From: Sialis fuliginosa
Taxonomy: Eukaryota > Arthropoda > Insecta > Megaloptera > Sialidae
NCBI GenBank assembly: GCA_961205875.1
Contig: OY540810.1
Location: 33,852,001-33,916,000 of the forward strand
Length of the DNA stretch: 64,000 nucleotides
Reading direction: 5' to 3'
A program made the translations under genes and the position numbers. The notes beneath the pieces were generated by a model. The model was not told the DNA's origin. It saw only the letters and a program-made list of their open reading frames with translations, and did no database searches. Positions 10,489 to 21,828 of the stretch are shown piece by piece (within the stretch, counting starts at the first letter, position 1; every line of letters starts with the position of its first letter).

Positions 10489-12022
10489 CTAGCTGGGCCC
10501 ACGCGGCTTCGCCCGCTTGGAGTACGGAATTATTGTTTAGGATTTTTAAAAAATATACATACCTAGTTGAATTAAGAACAAACACAATTAATTATTATCG
10601 TAATAATAATTAATCAAAACCTAACGTACCTACAAAAAAAAACAAATCAGAACAAAAATTACAAATCATTTTTGTTCTGTTTAAATTTAAAAGTTAATAA
10701 TTGAAAACAAAATAAACAACTGCCGGCCGAGCGCTGCATCGTCCCTCTCCCCGCCACACACATCATAGTTCGCGCGAATTGCCGCGAATAATATGTTATT
10801 TTATGTATAATTTCACGTTATTTCCTAAACCAAAAAACCAAATTGGATTCTGTAAAGGGCAAATTATATCTACATTAAGTACTTATGACGATGAAATCAT
10901 TTATTTCGATATGGATTAATGTTTTGTAGGTCATAAGTCCATGTAAACAGAACCCAAATATTTTATGTTTTCTTTGTAACATAAAAACAGTCATTGTGGC
11001 TTAAATATAAAAGTTAGACATATGCTGTCGCGGACTTCATTGTAGAACTTTTGATTCTACACAATTCTTTAATACATTATTTTGATCTATATTGAACGGT
11101 TTAGGCAGCGTATTACAAAACAGCGCGCCGACGGCAAAAAATTTTCCGACTTGATTTACTATTATTGTCACTGCTTAGTTGTTATGTTACCTAACCTAAC
11201 AAAATATAGCCTATAACCTGGCCAGAGAACGTACCTATGAATTAAAAAAAAACACGTAAATCGGATAAGTGGTTCTCGAGTGATAAGCGCACGAACGGAC
11301 AGACAGACAGAGAGACGTTGAACTTTATATACAGTGCGTTCACGATGAAAGGAACAAATTCGTTTAAAATTCAGGTAATTATTTTGTGCAAAAACGCTCG
11401 GACCCGTCGATTAGTATTTTTAGTTGCGGATTTTTTGACATAAGAAAATTGACATTTTGAAATACACACAGGTCAAATAAAATATTTAAATTGAAAAAAT
11501 AAACTTGGAACATTTTTTTAAAAGCCAACAAAAACATCCTGATATTGCAAAAAAAAAGAAAAAATGAAGAAAAAAAAGTTCAATGTTTTTTCTTTTTTTT
11601 CTCCTTTTTTTTATTTTTTTTTGCAATACCAGGATGTTTTTGTTGGCTTTTAAAAAAATGTTCAAAGTTTATTTTTTCAATTTAAACATTTTATTTGACT
11701 TGTGTGTATTTCAAAATGTCAATTTTCAAACGTCATTATTCCAAAAATCACTGATTTTAGAGATATGATATACTCTACAAAAAGTGTTCAGAATTTATCG
11801 CACAATTCAAAAATGGTATAATATATAGGGTGTTCCATTTAAAAAAATCAATGATGACTGTATATGTTCTTCTTCAGACACCCTGTATACAATTTTCTTA
11901 TGTCAAAAAATCCGCAACTAAAAATACAAATCGACGTGTCCGAGCGTTTTTGCACAAAATAATTACCTGAATTTTAAACGAATTTGTTCCTTTCATCGTG
12001 AACGCACTGTATATATTAAGGA
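10489..12022 (-). mobile_element. Non-autonomous Helitron (copy 2), interrupted
   Basis: It starts on the plus strand with CTAGCTGGGCCCACGCGGC after an A. It follows copy 1 (4605-5472) through most of its length, including tcggataagtggttctcgag and the 'ggacagacagacag' run. Near its other end a TA-flanked element (11332-12009) has been inserted. The Helitron appears to resume at 12010 and reach a GA|T border near 12022. That last border is approximate. Confidence 0.65.
11332..12009. mobile_element. Palindromic Tc1/mariner-like element inside the Helitron
   Basis: The ends CAGTGCGTTCACGATGAAAG and its reverse complement are flanked by TA (11330-11331 and 12010-12011), the target duplication of Tc1/mariner elements. 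The terminal repeats run over 100 bp, through 'cgctcggac' and 'ttagttgcggattttttgac'. Internally a second palindrome, centred near 11580, pairs about 11450-11570 with 11590-11725. A small piece at about 11827-11885 with agggtgttcc/acaccct ends looks like a further insertion. No transposase is encoded; the open frame at 11583-11768 is palindrome sequence. Confidence 0.85.
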
Positions 12023-12099
12023 TTAAGGATGCACAAGAAATTTGTTTTTAATTAAACTAAATAATTTTAAAAAAATAAGGAACACATTTATACAGGGTG

Positions 12100-12340
12100 T
12101 TCCGTAAATATTTACCGACAAACTTTCAGGAGTTGTAGAGGACATTAAAACAATCGCTTTTTGTTAATAAACCAATGTCTGCAAACGAACCGTTTCAGCG
12201 GAAGAATAAAAGAAATAATAACCCCATACAAAAGCAATAGATTTTGCCTTTTGGGAAATTATAGTTCAAAAGTATGCTGATCAAAAGTTGTAATGAGTAC
12301 AATCTATAAAAATCCATAATCTGTCCATGAGGCACTCAAA
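12100..12340 (+). mobile_element. Solo arm of the 'AGGGTGTCCCGTAAA' Tc1/mariner-like family
   Basis: Beginning cagggtgttccgtaaata, it matches the left arm of the complete copy at 56575-57350, including aatcgctttttgttaataaac and 'acattctatgttta'. No matching right end was found, so it is a solo or truncated copy. A retroelement-like tail follows near 12350-12430 ('gaaaaagtgaaattaatagggtttc'). Confidence 0.65.
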
Positions 12341-12894
12341 CATTCTATGTTTAATTAACTAGATATTTTACTTTGACTGGAAATGGTGGAAGGACAGACG
12401 AAAAAGTGAAATTAATAGGGTTTCTTCTTTTTTACGTACGCCTGAAATAAAAAATAAGAAAAAACAGGAGCAAATAGGTTAGGTCACCATAATAATGAGA
12501 GCTTTTTTTGACTCTGACGAGTTAAAATTTATATTTAGGGTCGATTCAGACTATCGTCTCGGTCCCGGTTCGGTCTTGTTCCAATAAAATATAAATATAC
12601 AATAAACAATGAAATCATTCACACTATAGGTATCGTGCCGGTTTCGATCCAATCATGCTCCGATACAGTATAACTATACAGACTATACTGAATATTTGAC
12701 TGGAGCGAGACCGGACCGAGACCGGCACGATAGTGTGGATCGACACTTACTGTATCTGAAAACATTTTTTTTATACCTAACCGTGGCGGGCTATCTTGAC
12801 TCCTAGCCCCCAAGCCACGGTCTTATCAACTCCCCTCTTGTGAATCATGCGAAAATATCAATTTCTTAAAATAACGTGCGGTTGCAGTGGCGTA

Positions 12895-12990
12895 ACTAGG
12901 ATTTTTTTTTGAAAATTTATGTATATTTTTCAATTTTAATTGAATTTTTTAGTTGGTGTAGTCCCCACCCCCTCCCTGGTTACGCCACTG
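12895..12990. mobile_element. Short hAT-like MITE (96 bp)
   Basis: CAGTGGCGTAACTAGG at the left and CCTGGTTACGCCACTG at the right form a ~16-bp terminal inverted repeat. The end type matches the hAT-like element at 13723-14010, which has an exact 8-bp duplication. Here the flanks TGCGGTTG and GCGTCTTC are not a clean duplication, so the assignment rests on the termini. Confidence 0.6.
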
Positions 12991-13020
12991 GCGTCTTCAA
13001 GCTTTTTTTTAATTTCCTAT

Positions 13021-14312
13021 CGCACGGTGCTCTGGAAGTCAACTTAAAAAAAAATTTATTACCTCTGATTTTTTTGTACAATTCAATTCTTTAGTATTTA
13101 AGGAACATTTTAAGACAAAAAAAAATCGCGCTTTTTTAATAATTCATAAAACAAAAATACATAAATCGTGTACAGGTCAGAACGTTATTTTTTGTATTAT
13201 TTATTGTTTATTAATTTTTTATTCTACAAAATAAAAAATATAACATTATTGGGATTCGAACTCGGGACTCATTGTTTATAAGATCTTTTATAATTTTTTG
13301 TAAATTTTGAAATATAAACCAAAAGGTATTTTATATCGAAAAATCACAAGACACAATAATTTTCTTTTATTAAGGGGATTCCAAAACATATTTTATATTA
13401 CCAATCCGATAATTAATACCCGAAATATGAATTATTTTCAATTTTGAACGGCCGCCATTTTAAAATTCATACAGGAATTCCGCTAACTAACGAACTTAAC
13501 TTAGGTATTTACAAGATCGATTTTTCTACCATGTTTCAAAAAGAATAGTTCATACTTCGAGTACTAAGATTGGATCGATAATATCAAATATTTTTTAGAA
13601 TCCTCTCAATAAAACCAAATTATTGTATGTCTTGTGATTTTTCGATATAAAGTATCGTTTGGTTGATATTTTAAAATTTACAAAAAATTCAACAAATCTT
13701 GTAAACTAAGAGTCCCGAGTTCCAGTGGCGTAGCGAGGGAAGGGCAAGGAGGTCTATCATGCCCCAGGCGCCACTTACAGAAGGGTGCCAAATGGTCCTT
13801 AAGACCAACCTTTTGAACCTCATAGCATAAACCCAATTTACGAAGGGCCATATGCCAGAATATGCAACTGAAGACCTTTTTGTTTTTTTTAGTCACGCCA
13901 ATTTCAATTCAGATTTATTATAAAATTATTATTATTTTTTATTTTATTATTTTCGGGGGCGCCAAAAAGGTATCGTGCCCCGGGCGCCAATTATGCTTGC
14001 TACGCCACTGCCGAGTTCGAATCCCAATGTATGTTTATTTTTAATTTTTTTTGTAAACTAAGGGTCTCAAAAGTTCGAATCCCAATATTTTTTATTTTTA
14101 TTTGTTTTCTAGTATGTAGAGTAAAAAGTTAATAAACAATAAATGCTAAATAAAATTCGCGATATAATTCTGCATACGATTTCTTATTTTATGAATTATT
14201 AAAAAAGCACCAAGGCGATTTTTTTATTTTTGGTCTTTGAATTGAATTGAATTGTACAAAAAAATTAGTGGTAATCAATTTTTATTAAAGTTGGCTTCTA
14301 GAGCACCGTGAG
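13021..14312. mobile_element. Foldback element with ~330-bp arms
   Basis: The left arm starts near 13021 (gcacggtgctctgg) and runs to about 13350. The right arm runs from about 13615 to 14312, ending agagcaccgtgag, and is its reverse complement. The arms share aattgtacaaaaaaat, 'aataattcataaaa', 'gttcgaatccca' and 'gtcttgtgatttttcgatata'. The centre (about 13350-13610) is single-copy here. The right arm is lengthened by an inserted hAT-like element (13723-14010) and a small tandem duplication around 14040-14086. The outer borders are approximate and no target duplication was identified. There are no coding regions. Confidence 0.75.
13723..14010. mobile_element. hAT-like MITE with exact 8-bp duplication
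   Basis: A 288-bp element with ends CAGTGGCGTAGCG and its approximate complement GCTACGCCACTG. It is flanked on both sides by CCGAGTTC (13715-13722 and 14011-14018). The opposite arm of the surrounding foldback element has the empty site (one CCGAGTTC), which confirms an insertion. The 8-bp duplication indicates the hAT superfamily. Inside are 'gccccaggcgcc' and 'gccccgggcgcc', an internal inverted pair. No transposase is encoded. Confidence 0.88.
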
Positions 14313-14319
14313 TGGCAAG

Positions 14320-15019
14320 AAGTTACGTATATTGTTTGGTAGCATTGTTGACGACAACGCCGTGGCATCCTAATGAAATACAGTAGAAATACATTATTGT
14401 CCACATAGTAACTGTCCGTTATTATTGTCTAACTCCTGGTATCATTATGTATTGTCCAATTGTTTCGACTTTCTCCTGATTTTTTGTCGACCACCCATAC
14501 TAATTGTCGTGTTCTTTGGTCTCATTTTGGAAATTTCTTTTAAGCGCACGTGCATAACAAATTTATTGCTGCGCGAAATTAACGTTTTTTAATCTGTTGT
14601 GCGCATGTGCCATCTTCTAAATGAAAAGACCAAAGAACACGGCAAATGTTTGCCGCGCTCGCGTGTTCTACTCATTATACAGGTGATAGTTTGTAATTTG
14701 CGTAATAACACAATAATAAAAACTGTTGTTAAAGCACACGTATGAACATCTGTGGGGAAAATACAAGGATAGTATTGAAGTATGGTTGCCCCAACCAGCA
14801 GATAATGAGGTTCTACTGACTTTTAACGTTAGGTACGTAAGCAATTTGTTCTAAGCAGAAGCCATGGGTAATATTAATATTGATTTCATAATTAAATACT
14901 TTTTTAATAAACCTACCAGATCACACCTCATCAGTCATTTTGTCTTTTTTTATTATTATTTTATAATAACATACAATGCAGTTAAAATAATTTTAAAATA
15001 CATATAAAGTATCATTACG
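14320..15019. other. Gene-free stretch downstream of the zinc-finger gene
   Basis: No gene is seen. Around 14505-14650 the segment 'gtcgtgttctttggtctcatt' and the inverted 'aaaagaccaaagaacacggc' enclose about 110 bp, a further small TIR-like inverted repeat. The 15000 end is probable 3' flank of the minus-strand gene. Confidence 0.5.
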
Positions 15020-15025
15020 TTTATT
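15020..15025 (-). terminator. Possible polyadenylation signal of the zinc-finger gene
   Basis: AATAAA on the minus strand, 261 bp past the stop codon of the zinc-finger gene. The hexamer is the standard signal, but such words are frequent in A+T-rich DNA, so the actual cleavage site is uncertain. Confidence 0.3.
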
Positions 15026-15285
15026 TATGCTGAAGAAATACACACAGCAAAACTATTTTAAAAACAATATATATATAAAAAAATTAAACCGATAACACTG
15101 TCGACTACAGAAGCAAAATTGTTTTACTGAATTTTTCTTAAAAATTTAAGACAATAATAATGTTTACAGATATGTAGTTTTACATAACATAATAAAATAA
15201 AAATATATAACTATTTCTCTAAAATATTCAATGTCAGTAGTTACTGAAAATAAACTATTTCTTGAATAATTATATTTGAAGAGTA

Positions 15286-18200
15286 TTAAAAATTTTGGGC
15301 TGCCATGTCTCCGACATCTATTCCTAACATTGCAAGGTCATCGATATCATTTCTGTTGTCAGGAACTGTAAAATCCTTATCAGGATTGTAGCCTTCATTC
15401 GATGGTGGTGGAGGAATAAAACTAGCACTAGAATACGGATCGTACTCTACAGGCTGTTGATATTCAAATCCATTAATGCTAGAAACATCAGGTTGTTCGA
15501 TACTTTCTACAACCTGCTTGTCTTTAGGTGCGTCACCAGGAAATATTATATTGAGCGCATCTTGAAAGTCACGAGGTAAGTTATCTCCTTGTTTCGGTTC
15601 TTCTTTAGGTGGTGGTACTGGTTCTTCTACTGGAACAGGTTCCATTTGTATCTCCATCGGCTGTGCAACTTCCATATAATGAGCTAAATGAGGATGTTCT
15701 GCTAACTGGGGAATTACATATGACATCATCTGATGAGGCTGTTGTGACAATGACGATAGTTTGTATATCTGTACTAAGCCAGGTGCTGGAAGTTTTGTGT
15801 AATTGTCAGCCATTTGAAATTTACTTGCTGATTTTTCGGCATCTTCTTTATCCTTTTTCTCATCTTCTTGTTTTCGATTCTTAAAAAGCGGCATTCTACC
15901 TATAAACGGTAATTTTTTCTGTGAAGCCGATGACAACTTCTTGTTTTTCTCTTTACTTTCTGCACTCATTTTATCTAGACGTGAATCTTGCTCTTGATTG
16001 TCTGAACGCCTTTCTGGTGTTCTATCTCCTGGTTTTCTAAAATCTTTAACATTTACTGATCTGTCTTTACTATAGTAAGGATCTTTTTTGTCATAGTAAT
16101 GTTTTGATTCTGTGGATTCGTATTTATTATATTTGCTTCTAGATTCTCTTGAATCATAACGTTTTTGTTTATCGGGTGTATCATATCTGTCGTATTTTCT
16201 ATGTTCTGGAGAATTGTACTTGTCTGAATATTTTCTAGAATCTGGTGAATCAGAATATCTATGCTTATCTTCAGGAGAATCATTTCTAGATCTGTATGTT
16301 CGATCTTTTTTTGGTACAGGAAAATATCCATCTTTTATTGTATCGTATTTATATTTTTCTTCGCGTTCTTTTAATTTTGCTTCTGCGTCAATCAGTTCTT
16401 TTTCTTTTTTCTCTGTATATTCACGTAATGTAATGTACTCTTCTAACCTCTTCTTTTCTTCACTTGATTTGTTTTTTTCAGGTGAATCATCTCTTGAATG
16501 TTTAAACGAAGATTTAAATCCGAAAGCTTCAGTGTTTTGTTTTGAAATGTTCTTAGGCGATAAGTCTTTTGACTTGTTCAACTTTCTTTGTTTTTCATCA
16601 ACAAGTTGTGCAAGTGCTTCCATTTTCTCCCCAAAATTGTTATCTTCTAGTAACTTTCTATTTTGTAATTTCATTTTATTTCTCATAATAACACGGATAC
16701 TTTTGGACTTATCGCTCAGATCATCTGCAGAACTTGAATCAGAGGAACTGCTACTATCGCTGCTGCTACAACTACTTTCAGCTTTCTTTCTTTTCTTTGA
16801 TTTCTTTTTCTTTTTTCTATCTCTGCTACTGCTGTCGGACCTGTCGTGTTTACTTTTGTTTCGCCTCTTACGTTTTTTCTTGTGATTGGATAAATCGAAC
16901 GATGTCAAATCACCCGTTTCAAGTATGTACGATGCATCCTTATTTTTGTTCTTAGACCTCATGAATGCTTTTTCACGATCAGCCACCCAGTCTTTCTCCC
17001 ATCGGGAATTCTCGTCGACGAAATTCTGAAAAACATCAAACAAAATTAAAACACGATCCCATAAATCTGAGGCATTGCACCCGACAATTTACCGATCAAA
17101 ATGACCTTCGACAATGTGAATATTTATAGATCCTCCCTACCAAGATCAAAATTTATTACACGGTATGAACGAAGATGTCCACTGCTTTCATTTATATTAA
17201 CTTTCTTCATCCTGTTTAATTGTACATTTTGATTATATTGCTTTCTGAACAAGAGATAGGAGTGTCTTTACCTCATGGCAAATTTACTCACCTTGTAGTT
17301 CTGGATATGCGTCTCGGACTTCAGATGTAACGAGGCACAATGCAAGTCTCCCATCCACTTGTCGCACAGCTTGCAGTACCATGCAGTAGATGAAATGAAA
17401 AACTGTAAGCCTACAAAACAAAATAAAAATATTTTATAGGTTAATACAAGGATGGTCACACTTTAACAAAAGAACATTTAACTCTCAAGAGGCATTCTGG
17501 GTATGGCATATCTGAGAGCAAATTAAATCTGTTTGTCCTTTGTAAATGGTAAAGTGGAGGGGGTTTATTTTAGAGGGGGAAACAAGTCTACTATCTCCAC
17601 TACAGATCTTCCGCTAGAACCATCATGAGATGTGAAAACTAACATACATATTCTGTACATGTCAATGATTTTATTATTATTCTGTACAAATATTACCTTT
17701 GATGGGAACTCTTTTGACACGTGCGCCTGGAAAACTCGGCAGTTCTGGGTCAGGAGAAAGCTTGTGCCAAGGTGTGTCAACTAGCTGATGTTCTTTTGTT
17801 GTCTGCCGATGAAGTTCACTGTGCAAATGCAATAAATATTCTTTTGCAGTCGTTGGGAACACATCGCAAACACGACACCAATGAAGTTCTGGGTCATAGT
17901 GAACATAGTTGCACGGCTTTGATTTGTCCGATTCACTCTCTGAAGATCTTGACACGCTTCTGGACTCTCGGTCGCGAGGCTTTGACTTCTCGTTGGATCT
18001 TGAATTTATCTGACCTTCGATTTTCTGTTTTTCATCACCAATAATTCCAGATAACATGTCAATCACATTGAGAATTGAACTTAGTTTCGATTGAATTTCA
18101 CCCTGCAAGTAAAAATTATTTATTTATTGATGTACTATTGACCACACTGACCAGGCCCTTAAAATTACGAGATTTATATTTGAACTTTTAAGAACCTGGA

Positions 18201-20596
18201 TTATAAAATATATAAAATACCTACATGTTGTCATACATGTCCCATTTGATGAACTTGGTACAATCTATTAAAACCTTTGAGATAATAATTTACATAATAG
18301 AGATCTTAATATAATTAATTACAAAACATACAAAAATTTCATCAGAGATGCATATAAAAACACAAATAGTTGATGTTCCATTAACAATGAAAATTAAACA
18401 ACTTTATTCACTAAATTTGGTTTTTATACAGATCTGAGATGATACAAATAAAAATGTATCTGATTATTATTTTTGAGATTCATTTGGTGATCTAAAAACC
18501 ACAGCTGTTTATTATTTTACAAATTGAGCGTCATTAATAGCTGAAATGATAATAAAAATGCAATAGACATATTGTTCTACAAAAATTATTATTTCAACAA
18601 ACCTGCAGTTTAGAATTTTCCTTCAAGATGCGCTGATTATCACGAGGAATGTTACTTGATCCATACTCTTCAAGTATATCGTCTTCTTGTTTCTTAAGTA
18701 TGTCAAGTTCGCGACGCAACAACTTTGTCTTCTGGATGTACTCTTCACGCTGTTTTGATAGAGTAGCTCGTTGTTGCTTCGCTTCCATGGCTACGGCAGC
18801 TAAGACAAGACTCTTTATAAATACAACAGCATATAACTACTTTACAAAAATAATCTTACAATGCATATTTACAAAAGTTATATAAAATTGAAAATACATT
18901 AATAATAACTGTAGATTCTTAAACATTATTCTGTTGTTGCCATATCTCCAGTCTTAAATTATGGTGAATATATCAGGAAACATTAATCTAAAAATGATTG
19001 TCAGTTTTACATTAATGTATAATAACTTCAGTTAATGAATATAATAATGTAAAATATCAATAAAGAATTTTAAGATTATCATAACATATTCTATAACACT
19101 AAATATAAAGAATGACTAGAACGTGTAACATACCTTCCTTTTTTAGAAGTTCAATTTTTTCTTCTTTTACCTGTCTTGGCTCTGCACGACTTGGTTTTGG
19201 AGAAGAAGATTTCTCACGACGGGGTACGTCGTGGAAACTTGGTGGTGGGGGCGCAGACGGCCAAACACCGGTAGGTGGAGGTGGAGGTTCTGGAAATCCA
19301 GCACCTGGAGGCTGCGGTTCATTTATCTAAAGAATGTAAATTTTTTAAGTAATATATTATTTTTTGAACTGAAAAAAAACAATTTTTTTTTGTTTTGGTT
19401 CCCTGAAATATTGTCTAAATACTTTATTTTTCACACTAACCCCTAAACGTTTTAAAAAAATATTGTACCACTGTATAAACTTCCGCAACATGAATTAAAT
19501 AAGGCATAAATAAATGGCCCATTTTATTAAAAAATATATCTATAATTTGCATCTAACTAACAATTAGTCTGAACAAATATTGTGTATTAGTAGAATGTTA
19601 CAAATTTAAAATTTTGTTGAAAATATTACATTATGACATATACATAGTAAGAAACATTTGGAAATGTTTATGGGATACAGGACAGTGAAATGTTTTTCAG
19701 GACTGTCCTCCAAATTTCAGGATGTTTAAAAATCATGTAATGGCTTAAGAGTGGAAGTAAAGGTTATAGTAGATATTAATTAATACTATCTGAAATTATT
19801 GTTATCCCACATTCAAATTTGAAAGCAAATACCCCCATTCCAATTTAATATATAAAACTCATTTTTTTAATAACTGAAGAAAAAAGTTGTTTGCCACTGA
19901 TTTATATACATAATAATACAATAACATAATGTCCAGTATTACTGCCTAGCTAATAAAATTTACTAGCTTGCATTGCAAACACTTTTAAACTTATATGACA
20001 GTTCTCTTTGAGTTTCTGATAGGTTTTTACACGTTAGATGCCCGAGTTAAAAAAGTAAAACCTATAATGAGTACAAATGTTAGACACCTATTTTTTTAAT
20101 CTAATAAATTTTTCGGGATACAAAGTAGTCTATGTCCTTATTCCTTCTTCAGGATACAAGCTATCTTCCTACCAAATTTAATCATATTGATTCAGCAGTT
20201 TAGCCATGAAAAAGTAACAGATAGATTGCATTTATAATATTAGTTTGGAATAGAAGTATGAGTTATTAAGCAACTTACCATTGAATAATACTGGGATTGC
20301 TGATTATACGAATTATCTGATGAATATTGAGAAGATTGAGCGTAGTTTGGAACGTGGGATGGATTTTGATAATTTCCATAATTTTGTGGCACCCCAGATG
20401 AATAAGGTTGATTGTACTGCCTCTGCTAATAAAAAAATAATGCACTTGTAAATGGTAATTTATGCAATGATAACAAAAAAAATAAACCTGGATATTAGAA
20501 AAATAAATTATATTTTGTTGAATTAGATAAATACGTAGTTATTTTATCAAAATATAAAATACTTACATCACTATACATTTTCGGTTGCAAGGGCAT
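15286..20596 (-). CDS. Matrin-type zinc finger nuclear protein, ZNF318/CG9776-like
   Basis: Seven coding exons join in frame: 20596-20567, 20425-20279, 19326-19134, 18799-18603, 18102-17697, 17410-17292, 17025-15286, giving 943 residues. All junctions have GT..AG borders and matching phases. The start is the first ATG (MPLQPKMYSD) in an exon that begins at an acceptor, so a 5'UTR exon lies upstream. Residues 11-59 are rich in Q, Y, N and S; 60-115 are proline-rich (PPPPPTGVW, SAPPPPSF). Residues about 110-220 are charged helical or coiled-coil, and 225-250 are RS-like. Two matrin-type C2H2 fingers follow, both CxxC-x12-H-x5-H: C265/C268/H281/H287 and C337/C340/H353/H359. After an NFVDENSRWEKDW segment comes a lysine- and serine-rich, low-complexity region. 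The acidic C-terminus ends GIDVGDMAAQNF. This architecture fits ZNF318 and Drosophila CG9776, nuclear proteins thought to bind nucleic acid and act in transcription or RNA processing. Orthology is inferred from architecture and recall of the family. The last exon has long antisense open frames caused by its repetitive codons. Confidence 0.88.
20095..20249 (-). mobile_element. Helitron 5'-end fragment in an intron
   Basis: On the minus strand it reads tccaaactaatattataaat, then 'ctgttactttttcatggctaaac', 'aaatttggtaggaagatagc' and 'ggacatagactactttgtat'. This follows the same order as the element at 48593-48858. It lies in the zinc-finger gene's intron between the exons at 20279 and 19326. The 3' end is unclear. 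Confidence 0.6.
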
Positions 20597-20605
20597 TCCA
20601 AAGAT

Positions 20606-21777
20606 CTAAAAAGTATACATAACATCCATTAGACCAATGTTAATGATGAAAATGAAAAATAGTTATTTATATTACCTTTAATATTTAAACTGAATATAAA
20701 AATTCAGACATTTCAGAACATGTCACTAAAAGCCGCAATCGCCATTAAAATGTGTATGTATATTTATCAAGCATGTTTAGTAGCAGCCGGTAGCAGCACC
20801 ATCGCTCTAAATACCAGTAGTCATCAAATTATGTGGTAATCGCAAAATGCAATTTTAATAATCGTATAATATTATTCATCGATTATTTTTAATTAGCTTA
20901 AAACAACAGTAGTTCTTATTTTTATTCTAATGAAGACTTTAGAAAATGTGAATATCTAACGTTATGTTAATAATAAACGAAATAAAAATATACGATATAA
21001 AAAATATTAAGTACCAATGGTACCAATTTCTTAAAAACTATGTAACCCGAATGTCACTTGAGTGTCATAATAATATGAATAAATATATTGTTTTAATTCA
21101 TTTTGGATGAATTTTTTGTTAGCCATGCGCATCTTTCATTTATTACTATTATATATGAGTAAATATTTACTCTAATGTTTACAAATATGTCAATTAATAA
21201 AAAATAAAATAATGTAAATTTACATCGCTAGTTTAGCTACGAGGTCAGACTATAAGATCGGGCTATAATTATCTTATTTAGTTCTTCCAGTTTTCCGCCT
21301 AATAATTATTAAAGGAATTTTTATGAATTTTTAACAAGATAAAATAATGAAATAGATTAATGTAGAAACTAATTTATGTCATTATGATTTAAAAAGTGAA
21401 AGTTTTTTTTAATGAGTGTAGTAATAATTTGAATCCTCTTGTGGCTTATCTATAAATGTGTTAAAGTTATGTACGTTATGTGTAATAAAAAAGAATATGA
21501 AGAATTACTATCTATCAAGGTTTTATATTTTTGCAATATATGTAATTTAGTATGATATTCACGCTATTCATATATCATTAATGCAAATAAATATGAAGTA
21601 ATTAAAGCATAATAAATTTAACTTAAAAATCATGTAAGTATAATAAGGCAATATAATCTACATAAAATAAGTACATAAAAAAGAATGTTTTTGATTTAAT
21701 TAGTTGTATGATTATTATTTTTTTTAAGATTACTTTTAAATTAGATTGATAATAATATTTTACATTATTTTTTTTAG
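20606..21777. promoter_or_regulatory. Intergenic region between divergent zinc-finger and PLD genes
   Basis: The two start codons (20596 minus, 21829 plus) are 1.2 kb apart with 5'UTR exons expected in between. On the minus strand, TTAAAG|GTAATA near 20676 could be the donor of a 5'UTR exon that includes the less A+T-rich patch around 20720-20830 ('gcagccggtagcagcacc'). On the plus strand a polypyrimidine tract and AG at 21776-21777 could start the PLD exon. Transcription starts cannot be placed, and a shared bidirectional promoter is an inference from the layout. Confidence 0.45.
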
Positions 21778-21786
21778 ATATCATAC

Positions 21787-21825
21787 ATGAATTTTAACTA
21801 CATAAATTATATTTTATTCATTTAA
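21787..21825 (+). other. Upstream ORF (12 codons) before the PLD start
   Basis: An ATG at 21787 opens 12 codons ending at TAA 21823-21825, three bases before the PLD ATG and in the same frame. It is in the mRNA only if the acceptor at 21776-21777 is used. If the alternative AG at 21826-21827 is used, it is spliced out. Confidence 0.35.
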
Positions 21826-21828
21826 AGA

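Noticed and set aside
13250-14086. Three 'gttcgaatccca' words that look like tRNA T-arm/B boxes
   Set aside because: No acceptor stem, D-arm or anticodon arm can be placed around them; they are copies of foldback-element arm sequence.
16214-16885. 223-codon open frame on the plus strand, rich in F, L and S
   Set aside because: It lies exactly antisense to the lysine/serine-rich last exon of the zinc-finger gene; repetitive AAG/TCT codons leave the opposite strand open.
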